DNA of 64,000 bases, from the NCBI RefSeq assembly GCF_000463015.1, contig NC_022247.1, positions 124,001-188,000 on the forward strand, in the 5' to 3' direction. Both the position numbers and the translations under genes were made by a program. Every line of letters begins with the position of its first letter. Within the stretch, counting starts at the first letter, position 1. The stretch is from Variovorax paradoxus B4. GTDB lineage: Bacteria; Pseudomonadota; Gammaproteobacteria; Burkholderiales; Burkholderiaceae_C. Under the pieces are notes generated by a model. That model was not told the origin of the DNA. It did not search any database and saw only the letters and a program-made list of their open reading frames with translations. Below, piece by piece: positions 51,583 through 58,793 of this stretch.

Positions 51583-52317
51583 ATGGACTCCCAACAATCC
51601 CGCGTGCTGGTGCAGCTGCGCGACATGATTCTCAAGGGCGAATTCGTGCCCGGAGAGCGGCTGGCCGAGATTCCGATCGCCGAGAAGCTCGGCGCCTCGC
51701 GCACCCCGGTGCGCCTGGCGCTGGCCAGCCTCGAGCACGAAGGCCTGATCGAGCAATCGCCCGGCGGCGGCTACCAGATGCGCCGCTTCACCTCGCAGGA
51801 AGTGGCCGACGCCATCCGCGTTCGCGGCGTGATCGAAGGCTTCGCGGCGCGCCTGCTGGCCGAAGACGGTGCACCACGACAGTTGCTGCGTGACCTGAAA
51901 GAGTGCCTCGAGGCCGGCGACCGGGCCGTGAACAAGCCCAGCATGGAGCTGGACGACTACGCGGCCTACGTCGAGATGAACGACCGCTTCCACAAGCTGA
52001 TTGTCGAAGGCTGCGGCAACCTTGCGCTCAAGCGCGTGATGGACATGCTTGGCGGCCAGCCCTTCGCCGCGCCCAGCGCGATGCTGCCGATGCAGTCGTC
52101 GATGGAAGAGGGCCAGCAGTGGATGCGCCAGGCGCACCGCACGCACCATGCGATGGTGCAGGCCATCGAACGCGGGCAGGGTTCGCGCGCGCAGGCGCTG
52201 GGCGAAGAGCATGTCGAGATCGCACGCATGAACCTCGACTACGCGCTCGAACGCCCTGAGCTCGCAGCTGAATTGATGCCCGGCATTCGCCTGGTGGCCA
52301 AGGGGCGAGGCAGCTGA
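51583..52317 (+). CDS. GntR-family (FCD domain) regulator of the Rieske/GS operon
   Basis: A 244-residue regulator. The winged helix (about residues 5-70: SRVLVQLRDMILKGEFVPGERLAEIPIAEKLGASRTPVRLALASLEHEGLIEQ) is followed by a helical FCD effector domain with likely metal-binding histidines (FHKLIVEGCGN, HRTHHAMVQA). Such proteins usually repress catabolic operons until a ligand binds. The divergent position and shared palindromes support control of the Rieske operon. Confidence 0.9.
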   Translation: MDSQQSRVLVQLRDMILKGEFVPGERLAEIPIAEKLGASRTPVRLALASLEHEGLIEQSPGGGYQMRRFTSQEVADAIRVRGVIEGFAARLLAEDGAPRQLLRDLKECLEAGDRAVNKPSMELDDYAAYVEMNDRFHKLIVEGCGNLALKRVMDMLGGQPFAAPSAMLPMQSSMEEGQQWMRQAHRTHHAMVQAIERGQGSRAQALGEEHVEIARMNLDYALERPELAAELMPGIRLVAKGRGS

Positions 52318-52350
52318 GCCTCGCCAAGGTGCAACGGTCGCAAGCCGCGC

Positions 52351-53157
52351 TCAGGACACTTCGATCAGCAGGTCCGGGCGAAAGCCCTCCTGTTCGCCCT
52401 TGCCCTTGTAACCGAGCGGGTTGGCCACCACGCGGCAGCCGTCCTTCACGTAGTCGGAAGGGCAATGCAGGTGGCCGTGCAGCCACAGCCTGGCGCGGGG
52501 CAGCAGCGCATCGAGCGAATTGCAGAAGCCGGCCGTGCCGGGCGTGAGGCCGTAGCGCGGATCGGCGCTGGCGAGGCTGGGCGCGAAATGCGTGATGGCG
52601 ACCGTGGCGCCGTCGAAAGGCTCGGCCAGCGCCTGCTCGAGCCAGGCCTGGCACGCCAGCGCCTGGTCTCGCAGCGCGCCGGCCATGAACGGCTGGCCAT
52701 GGCGCACCGTGGCGGCCTTCTCCAGGTAGAAATCGGCCGCCCGCATGGCCTTGCCGCGCTTCTTGAGCGCGTCCGCCAGGCCGTCGGCGGGCTCCACCAG
52801 CGCGTCGAAGTCGGCCCAGAGCGTGGTGCCGACAAAGCGGATGCCGCCGAGCACCGCCGTCTCCTGCTCCAGCCAGAGGATGCCGAGCTCCTGGCAGAGC
52901 GCGCGCAGGCGCTCGTGGGTCTGGTCGAAGTCGGCGTTGTCGTATTCGTGGTTGCCCGGCACGTAGACCACTGGCACGGGCCAGCCGTTGCGGGGCGAGA
53001 ACCGGCCCAGTCCGAAGTCGGGGTCGGCCAGGCGGGAGCCTTCCTGGTAGGAGCCGATGTCGCCCGCCAGCACCAGCATGTCGGCGCCGGGCGCGGGCGC
53101 GGCCTGGAAGCGGGGATGGGACTCCAGGTGCAGGTCGGACAGCAATTGCAGCTTCAT
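52351..53157 (-). CDS. Calcineurin-like metallophosphoesterase
   Basis: A 268-residue metallophosphoesterase. LLSDLHLES, VLAGDIGS, VPGNHEYD, TIHF-like AITHFAPS and LHGHLHCPSDY supply the D-x-H, GD, GNHE, H and GHxH metal motifs, all present. The substrate (nucleotide, phosphodiester or protein) is unknown. The start at 53157 begins right at the first motif. It is divergent from a 57-residue gene. Confidence 0.87.
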   Translation of the reverse strand: MKLQLLSDLHLESHPRFQAAPAPGADMLVLAGDIGSYQEGSRLADPDFGLGRFSPRNGWPVPVVYVPGNHEYDNADFDQTHERLRALCQELGILWLEQETAVLGGIRFVGTTLWADFDALVEPADGLADALKKRGKAMRAADFYLEKAATVRHGQPFMAGALRDQALACQAWLEQALAEPFDGATVAITHFAPSLASADPRYGLTPGTAGFCNSLDALLPRARLWLHGHLHCPSDYVKDGCRVVANPLGYKGKGEQEGFRPDLLIEVS

Positions 53158-53217
53158 TGCAACCAGTCTAGGGGAATCAGCCCATGCACAAAGCGCATGA
53201 AGTGGGGCTTTCAATAT

Positions 53218-53232
53218 TAGGGATAACCCCTA
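53218..53232 (+). promoter_or_regulatory. TAGGG-ATAAC-CCCTA motif upstream of small gene
   Basis: A short inverted repeat 48 bases before the ATG at 53281, directly followed by TTCTTA. An equivalent TAGGG-CAAA-CCCTA stands at the same distance before the gene at 54552, suggesting a shared promoter or operator. Confidence 0.5.
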
Positions 53233-53280
53233 TTCTTAGGACATCAACCACTCCGGCGCAGCCAAAAGCAGCGCACTGTC

Positions 53281-53454
53281 ATGTTCAGCCTCATTGCCCA
53301 AGTGGCCCGTTTCTTCCGTTCTTCCAATGCCAACGGCCCGGCCAGCCATGCCGCCGCGCTGATGGAAAGCGCCGATGTCCGTGCCGGACGGGGTGCCCAC
53401 CACGCGCAGGAGCTGCGCATGGCCGCCAGCGCCTGGCTCTCGGTCATCCGCTAA
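53281..53454 (+). CDS. Small unknown protein (57 residues)
   Basis: A small ORF: MFSLIAQVARFFRSSN then ASHAAALMESADVRAGRGAHHAQELRMAASAWLSVIR. It is amphipathic and weakly basic, with no membrane helix long enough to span. Support comes from the upstream TAGGG-CCCTA promoter-like motif at the same distance as for the neighbouring gene at 54552, and from fitting exactly between two genes, ending 10 bases before a convergent LysR stop. No strong ribosome site is seen. Function unknown. Confidence 0.55.
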   Translation: MFSLIAQVARFFRSSNANGPASHAAALMESADVRAGRGAHHAQELRMAASAWLSVIR

Positions 53455-53463
53455 AGACGCCAG

Positions 53464-54444
53464 TCATCCGGGCACCTTCTGCCCGAGGACCGAATCCGCG
53501 AAGGCCGCCGCGGCGGAGCGCAGCAGCGCGGTGCGCAGCCACTCGTGCGCATGTCCGTGCTGCGCGCGCCGATGCCAGATGGCGTCGACGTGCACCATCG
53601 GCTGGTCGAACGGCAGGTCGCGCAGCACCAGCTGCTCGTCGATGCCGGTCACGGTCACGAAATGGCGCGGCAGCACCGTCAGCAGGTCCGAATTCGCGAC
53701 CACCCGGCCGGCGGTGAAGAACTGGTTCACGGTCACCACGATGCGCCGCTCGCGTCCCAAGGCGCCCAGCGTCTGGTCGATGAAGCCGTAGGGGCGCCCC
53801 GAAAAGCTCACGAGCAGGTGCCGCGCCGCGCAATAGTCGTCCAGCGTGAGCGGCGCATTCGCCAGCGGATGGCCGCGCCGCATCACGCACACGTACTGGC
53901 CCAGGTAGAGCCGCTGGGTCTCGAACGCCACCCCCGCGCCCGACTGCCCGCGTGCCGCCAGGCTGGCGATCACGGCCGGAAAGTAGCCCACCGCCATGTC
54001 GACTTCCTCCTGCTCGAGCATCCGCCGCGGATCGCGGGTGGTCAGCGGCAGCACGCGCAGCGAGACAGCGGGCGCTTCCTTCTCCACGATTTGGACCAGC
54101 CCGGGAATGAGCTCGGCGGCGGTGGCGTCGGCCATGGCCAGCAGGAAGGTGGTGTCCGCGGTCGATGCGTCGAACTCGCCCGGCGCCAGCGTGTGCTGCA
54201 GTTGCCGCAGCGCGTCGCGCACCGTGGGCCAGAGCGCCAGCGCGCGCGGCGTGGGCTCCACGCCCGCCCCCGCCCGGCTCACCAGCTCGTCGCCGAGCAC
54301 TTCGCGCAGGCGCCGCAGCGCATTGCTCACCGCGGGCTGGGTGATCGACAGGTTGCGCGCGGCGCGCGTGAGGTTGCGCTCCGCCATGACCTCGTCGAAG
54401 ACGCGGAGCAGGTTGAGGTCGAATGTGCGAAAGTTGACGTCCAT
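53464..54444 (-). CDS. LysR-family regulator (NodD/LeuO-like subgroup)
   Basis: A 326-residue LysR protein beginning FRTFDLNLLRVFDEVMAERNLTRAARNLSITQPAVSNALRRLREVLGDEL, the pattern of the LeuO/NodD group, with a full effector domain. A dyad TGATGT-9 bases-ACATCA (54448-54468) lies just before its start and probably mediates autoregulation. The divergent target is the two-helix protein at 54552. Confidence 0.87.
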   Translation of the reverse strand: MDVNFRTFDLNLLRVFDEVMAERNLTRAARNLSITQPAVSNALRRLREVLGDELVSRAGAGVEPTPRALALWPTVRDALRQLQHTLAPGEFDASTADTTFLLAMADATAAELIPGLVQIVEKEAPAVSLRVLPLTTRDPRRMLEQEEVDMAVGYFPAVIASLAARGQSGAGVAFETQRLYLGQYVCVMRRGHPLANAPLTLDDYCAARHLLVSFSGRPYGFIDQTLGALGRERRIVVTVNQFFTAGRVVANSDLLTVLPRHFVTVTGIDEQLVLRDLPFDQPMVHVDAIWHRRAQHGHAHEWLRTALLRSAAAAFADSVLGQKVPG

Positions 54445-54447
54445 CAG

Positions 54448-54468
54448 TGATGTGAATGATAAACATCA
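54448..54468. promoter_or_regulatory. LysR-type dyad upstream of the 54444 LysR gene
   Basis: TGATGT (54448-54453) and ACATCA (54463-54468) form an inverted repeat that includes the T-N11-A core usual for LysR sites. It overlaps the space directly before the regulator's start codon. Confidence 0.5.
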
Positions 54469-54490
54469 GAAAGATAAAGTGGCAAAACAC

Positions 54491-54504
54491 TAGGGCAAAC
54501 CCTA
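54491..54504 (+). promoter_or_regulatory. TAGGG-CAAA-CCCTA motif upstream of the 54552 gene
   Basis: A perfect 5-bp inverted repeat 47 bases before the ATG. Its end overlaps TAATAT, a good -10 candidate. Partner of the motif at 53218-53232. Confidence 0.5.
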
Positions 54505-54551
54505 ATATCTCTCCATCGGCACCAGCCATTCGTCCCACGGAGGGATCCATC

Positions 54552-55100
54552 ATGACCAGCTTTGTCCACGTAGACCAACCCACTGTCCATCCCGGCGTCC
54601 AGCGCGCCGAGATCCTGTTCGGCCAGATCAAGGCCGCACGCGCCGGCGCGAACGGTTCGCGTCCGCTGATCGCCCTGCTGATCGTCGCCGTCGTCGCGGC
54701 GGTGATGGTGGTGGCCGACAAGCTCGTTTCCAATTGGGACGAAGGCGCGCTGCTCGCCGCCTGGACCGTGCTCTGCGGCGCCGCTTTCGGTATTGCCGCG
54801 CTGTTCGCCGGCTCGCTGCGCGCTCCCCTGGCCCGCGTGGCCGGTGCCTGGAACGCAGCCGCCGCGCGCCGTGCTTCGGCCCGCGCCGACGCCCGCTTCC
54901 TGGAAACCGCGAAGAACGACCCGCGCGTGATGCAGGAACTGCAGGCCGCCACGTGGCGCCAGCAGTCCGAAGGCAAGGTGTCGGTCGCGGCCGCTGCCAA
55001 GGTGGACGCACTGGCCCGCGTGGCCGCACGCTCCAGCGAAGCGCGCATGCCGACGATCTACGAAGCCATGCGCCGCATGAACAGCTCGCGCTACTACTGA
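54552..55100 (+). CDS. Unknown two-helix membrane protein
   Basis: A 182-residue protein with two membrane helices (about residues 37-56 and 66-86), then a cytoplasmic Ala/Arg-rich helical tail (AWNAAAARRASARADARFLETAKNDPRVMQELQAATWRQQ) and a conserved-looking end PTIYEAMRRMNSSRYY. Family unknown to me. A GGAGGGATC stretch precedes the ATG. It ends with its own terminator and shares the TAGGG-CCCTA upstream motif with the 57-residue gene, hinting at joint stress-type regulation. Confidence 0.65.
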   Translation: MTSFVHVDQPTVHPGVQRAEILFGQIKAARAGANGSRPLIALLIVAVVAAVMVVADKLVSNWDEGALLAAWTVLCGAAFGIAALFAGSLRAPLARVAGAWNAAAARRASARADARFLETAKNDPRVMQELQAATWRQQSEGKVSVAAAAKVDALARVAARSSEARMPTIYEAMRRMNSSRYY

Positions 55101-55131
55101 TCGATCGGCGCCGGCCGCCAGTCGCTCAATG

Positions 55132-55160
55132 AAAAAGCCGCCCTCCCGGGCAGCTTTTTT
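55132..55160 (+). terminator. Intrinsic terminator after the 54552 gene
   Basis: AAAAAGC-c-GCCC / GGGC-a-GCTTTTTT hairpin with a T-run, 30 bases after the stop. The A-run on the other strand makes it usable from both sides, so it could also end the convergent pckG transcript. Confidence 0.8.
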
Positions 55161-55201
55161 GCGTGTGCGCACGGGCCGCACTCGGGGGCCACGGCCCGGC
55201 G

Positions 55202-57064
55202 TCAGGCCGCCAGGCGCTGCTCGATGGCCGCCTTGGTTTCCGGCAGCTCCTTCGGCAGGTGGTGCGCCAGCTGCTGGAACAGCTCGGCGTGCAGCTTCAG
55301 CTCGGCCTGCCAGGCGGCCTTGTCGATGCTGGTGACGGTGGCGAACTGCTCGGCGCTGAATTCCAGGCCGGTCCAGTTCAGGTCTTCGTAGCGCGGGCTC
55401 ACGCCGGTGATGTGCTCGGTGCCCTTGGCGTTGCCTTCGACGCGGTCGATCATCCACTTCAGCACGCGCATGTTCTCGCCGTAGCCGGGCCAGACGAACT
55501 TGCCGTCGGCGCCCTTGCGGAACCAGTTGGTGGTGTAGATCTTGGGCAGCTTGGCGCCCGAGGCCTGGAGCTTCTTGCCCAGGTCGAGCCAGTGCTGGAA
55601 GTAGTCGCTCATGTTGTAGCCCATGAACGGCAGCATCGCGAACGGGTCGCGGCGCACCACGCCCTGCTGGCCGGCGGCCGCGGCGGTGGTTTCGGAGCCC
55701 ATGGTGGCGGCCATGTAGACGCCTTCGACCCAGTTGCGGGCCTCGGTCACGAGCGGCACGGTGGTCGAGCGGCGGCCGCCGAAGATGAAGGCGTCGATCG
55801 CCACGCCCTTCGGGTCGTCCCAGGCGTCGTCGAGCGCCGGGTTGTTGGTGGCGGCCACGGTGAAGCGCGAGTTCGGGTGCGCGGCCTTGGCGCCGGTTTC
55901 CTTGGCGATCTGCGGCGTCCAGTCCTTGCCCTGCCAGTCGATCAGGTGTGCGGGCAGGGTCTTGGTGTCCTGCTCCATGCCTTCCCACCACACGTCGCCG
56001 TCATCGGTCAGCGCCACGTTGGTGAAGATCACGTCGTGGTCCAGGCTGTCCATGCAGTTCGGGTTGGTCAGCATGTTGGTGCCGGGCGCCACGCCGAAGT
56101 AACCCGCTTCGGGGTTGATCGCGTAGAGGCGGCCGTCCTTGCCGGGCTTGATCCAGGCGATGTCGTCGCCGATGGTGGTGACCTTCCAGCCTTCGAAGCC
56201 GGCGGGCGGCACCAGCATCGAGAAGTTGGTCTTGCCGCAGGCACTCGGGAAGGCCGCGGCCACGTGGTATTTCTTGCCCTGGGGGTTGGTCACGCCGAGG
56301 ATCAGCATGTGCTCGGCCAGCCAGCCTTCGTCGCGGCCCATGTTCGAGGCGATGCGCAGCGCGAAGCACTTCTTGCCCAGCAGCGCGTTGCCGCCATAGC
56401 CCGAACCGTAGCTCCAGATCTCGCGCGTTTCGGGGTAGTGGACGATGTACTTGGTCTTGTTGCAGGGCCAGGCCACGTCCTTCTGGCCGGCCTCGAGCGG
56501 CGCACCGACGGTGTGCACGCAGGGCACGAACTCGCCGTCGGTGCCGAGCACCTCGTACACGGCCTTGCCCATGCGGGTCATGATCTTCATGTTGACCGCC
56601 ACGTAAGGGCTGTCGGAAAGTTCGATGCCGATGTGCGCGATGGGCGAGCCGAGCGGGCCCATGCTGAACGGCACCACGTACATCGTGCGGCCCTTCATGC
56701 AGCCGTCGAACAGCGGCTGCAGCGTGGCGCGCATCTCGGCCGGGGCCATCCAGTTGTTGGTGGGGCCGGCGTTTTCCTTCTTCTCGGAGCAGATGAAGGT
56801 GCGGTCTTCGACGCGCGCCACGTCGCTCGGATCGGACAGCGCGAGGAAGGAATTGGGGCGCTTGACCGGATCGAGCTTCTTGAAGGTGCCCGCGTCGACC
56901 AGTTGCTGGCACAGGCGGTCGTACTCTTCCTTGCTGCCGTCGCACCAGTGAATGACCTCGGGTTTGCAAAGCGCGGCCATTTCGGCCACCCAGGCAATCA
57001 GTTTTGCGTTCTTGACGTATGAGGGTGCCTGAATGGCGAGGCCCTGCATCGTGGGTGCGTTCAT
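55202..57064 (-). CDS. pckG: Phosphoenolpyruvate carboxykinase (GTP)
   Basis: A 620-residue GTP-dependent PEPCK that turns oxaloacetate and GTP into PEP, CO2 and GDP for gluconeogenesis. Signatures are [12 protein letters not shown] (P-loop/active-site cysteine), [28 protein letters not shown] and [10 protein letters not shown] near the C-terminus. The length matches the GTP family rather than the shorter ATP form. An AGGAGAT ribosome site lies just upstream of the ATG. It appears to be a single-gene unit, as expected for a central metabolic gene. Confidence 0.97.
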   Translation of the reverse strand: MNAPTMQGLAIQAPSYVKNAKLIAWVAEMAALCKPEVIHWCDGSKEEYDRLCQQLVDAGTFKKLDPVKRPNSFLALSDPSDVARVEDRTFICSEKKENAGPTNNWMAPAEMRATLQPLFDGCMKGRTMYVVPFSMGPLGSPIAHIGIELSDSPYVAVNMKIMTRMGKAVYEVLGTDGEFVPCVHTVGAPLEAGQKDVAWPCNKTKYIVHYPETREIWSYGSGYGGNALLGKKCFALRIASNMGRDEGWLAEHMLILGVTNPQGKKYHVAAAFPSACGKTNFSMLVPPAGFEGWKVTTIGDDIAWIKPGKDGRLYAINPEAGYFGVAPGTNMLTNPNCMDSLDHDVIFTNVALTDDGDVWWEGMEQDTKTLPAHLIDWQGKDWTPQIAKETGAKAAHPNSRFTVAATNNPALDDAWDDPKGVAIDAFIFGGRRSTTVPLVTEARNWVEGVYMAATMGSETTAAAAGQQGVVRRDPFAMLPFMGYNMSDYFQHWLDLGKKLQASGAKLPKIYTTNWFRKGADGKFVWPGYGENMRVLKWMIDRVEGNAKGTEHITGVSPRYEDLNWTGLEFSAEQFATVTSIDKAAWQAELKLHAELFQQLAHHLPKELPETKAAIEQRLAA

Positions 57065-57210
57065 CGGAGATCTCCTAAGTTGAAAAATCGTCTTTCCGAA
57101 CGGGACGCCGCGCCTGCGATGGCGCGGAGGTCCGTTTGAGAAAACGTTTCTCTTAGGGAGACTGCGTCAACGCGGGCCGCAAAACCCGCGGACGAAGACG
57201 CAAACGGCTG

Positions 57211-57363
57211 TCAGGCCAAGTAGACAGCGATGGAGGCCAGCAGCAGCATCAGCACGCCACCGGCCAGCGGGAGCACGAGCGGCATCAGGTGCACGATCGA
57301 TTCGACGGCGTCTTTTTCAACGGCGGCGGCGTGGCCGGGCTCGACGGGAGTAGGGTTGGACAT
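57211..57363 (-). CDS. Small single-helix membrane protein (50 residues)
   Basis: A short ORF: MSNPTPVEPGHAAAVEKDAV, then one strong membrane helix (about residues 28-49, MPLVLPLAGGVLMLLLASIAVYL). An AGGTAATTCA sequence precedes the ATG. It fits between the threonine ammonia-lyase and pckG genes on the same strand. The clear soluble-then-membrane pattern makes it more than a chance ORF. Function unknown. Confidence 0.6.
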   Translation of the reverse strand: MSNPTPVEPGHAAAVEKDAVESIVHLMPLVLPLAGGVLMLLLASIAVYLA

Positions 57364-57453
57364 TGAATTACCTCGAATACGCAAATACAAGAACTGCGGC
57401 CATTTTACCGGCGGCCCCCGGCGGCGCGGTCTAGGGGGTTGCGAGCCCCCCGT

Positions 57454-58686
57454 TCAGTGCTGCTCTTCCGCCTCGAAGCCGGCGTCATGCAGCGCGCCCA
57501 GCACACTGGCCAGATGCGCCCGTCCACGGGTCTGCAGCACCAGCTCGATGTCGACGTTCTGGGCGGCCAGCATGGTAAACGCTCGCTGGTGATGAACTTC
57601 ATCGACGTTAGCGCCCGCTTCCGCCACAGTGGCCGTGATCTGGGCCAACGAGCCCGGCACATCGCGCGCGCTCACCCGCACGCGCGCCAGCCGGCCGGCC
57701 CGCACCATGCCGCGCTCGATGATGGCCGCCAGCAGCAGCGGGTCGATGTTGCCGCCCGACAGCACCAGGCCCACGCGCTTGCCCTTGAAGCGTTCCGGAT
57801 GCCGGATCAGCGCCGCCAGGCCGGCCGCGCCCGCACCCTCGACCAGCGTCTTCTCGATTTCGAGCAGCATCAGCACGCCCTGCTCGATGTCGCCTTCGTC
57901 GACCAGCAGCAGGTCGTCCACCATGCGGGCGATGATTTCCCGCGTCAGCACGCCGGGCGTGCCGACCGCGATGCCTTCGGCGATGGTGCTCTTGCCCTGC
58001 GGGTGCTGGGTACCCTTGACGGCATTCACCATGCCCGGAAAGCGCGTGGTCTGCACGCCGATGATCTCGATGCCGGGTTTCCGGTCGCGCGCCGCAATGG
58101 CCATGCCGGCAATCAGCCCGCCGCCGCCGACCGACACCACCAGGGTGTCGAGGTCCGGCACGGCATCGAGCATTTCGAGCGCCACCGTGCCCTGGCCCGC
58201 GATGATGGCCTCGTCGTCGTAGGGATGAACGAAGGTCAGCCCTTCGCGTTCGGCCAGTTCCAGCGCATGCGCGCGCGCCGCGTCGAGCGTGTCGCCGTGC
58301 AGCACCACCTCGGCACCGAAACCGCGCGTGCGCTCGATCTTCACGCCGGGCGTGAAGCGGGGCATCACGATGAGCGCGCGCAGGCCGAGCCGCTGCGCGT
58401 GGTAGGCCACGCCCTGGGCGTGGTTGCCGGCCGACATGGCCACCACGCCCCGCGTCGCTTCCCTGCCGTCGCCGCGCGTGTCGGCTTCCAGAAGATCGAC
58501 CAGCTTGTTGCACGCCCCCCGCTCCTTGAACGAGGATGTGAACTGCAGATTCTCGAACTTCAGGTAGACCTGCGCGCCCACGATCTCGGAGAGCGTGCGC
58601 GATTCGACGCAGGGCGTGTTGAGCACCTGACCCTCGAGACGCGCCGCGGCGCGCCGGATTTCTTCGATTCCGACCATGGCGGTCAT
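57454..58686 (-). CDS. ilvA: Threonine ammonia-lyase with C-terminal ACT domain
   Basis: A 410-residue PLP enzyme that deaminates threonine to 2-oxobutyrate. FTSSFKERGACNKL carries the PLP lysine, VSVGGGGLIAG the phosphate-binding glycine loop, SAGNHAQGVAYHA the substrate loop, and residues about 330-410 form one ACT-type regulatory domain (RVRVSARDVPGSLAQITATVAEAGANVDEV). The single ACT makes it like the shorter enzymes of this family rather than E. coli IlvA with two. Start ATG at 58686 or 58677. It is divergent from the AAA+ gene. Confidence 0.9.
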   Translation of the reverse strand: MTAMVGIEEIRRAAARLEGQVLNTPCVESRTLSEIVGAQVYLKFENLQFTSSFKERGACNKLVDLLEADTRGDGREATRGVVAMSAGNHAQGVAYHAQRLGLRALIVMPRFTPGVKIERTRGFGAEVVLHGDTLDAARAHALELAEREGLTFVHPYDDEAIIAGQGTVALEMLDAVPDLDTLVVSVGGGGLIAGMAIAARDRKPGIEIIGVQTTRFPGMVNAVKGTQHPQGKSTIAEGIAVGTPGVLTREIIARMVDDLLLVDEGDIEQGVLMLLEIEKTLVEGAGAAGLAALIRHPERFKGKRVGLVLSGGNIDPLLLAAIIERGMVRAGRLARVRVSARDVPGSLAQITATVAEAGANVDEVHHQRAFTMLAAQNVDIELVLQTRGRAHLASVLGALHDAGFEAEEQH

Positions 58687-58793
58687 TGTGGCTGGAATCG
58701 CGTCATCAGGGTTTTTACCGCTTCCGCGTCTTCCCGAAGCCAAAAGTCTGCGTTATGGTCGCTCCAGGAAGTTCCTCGTCCGGAGGTTGTCTG

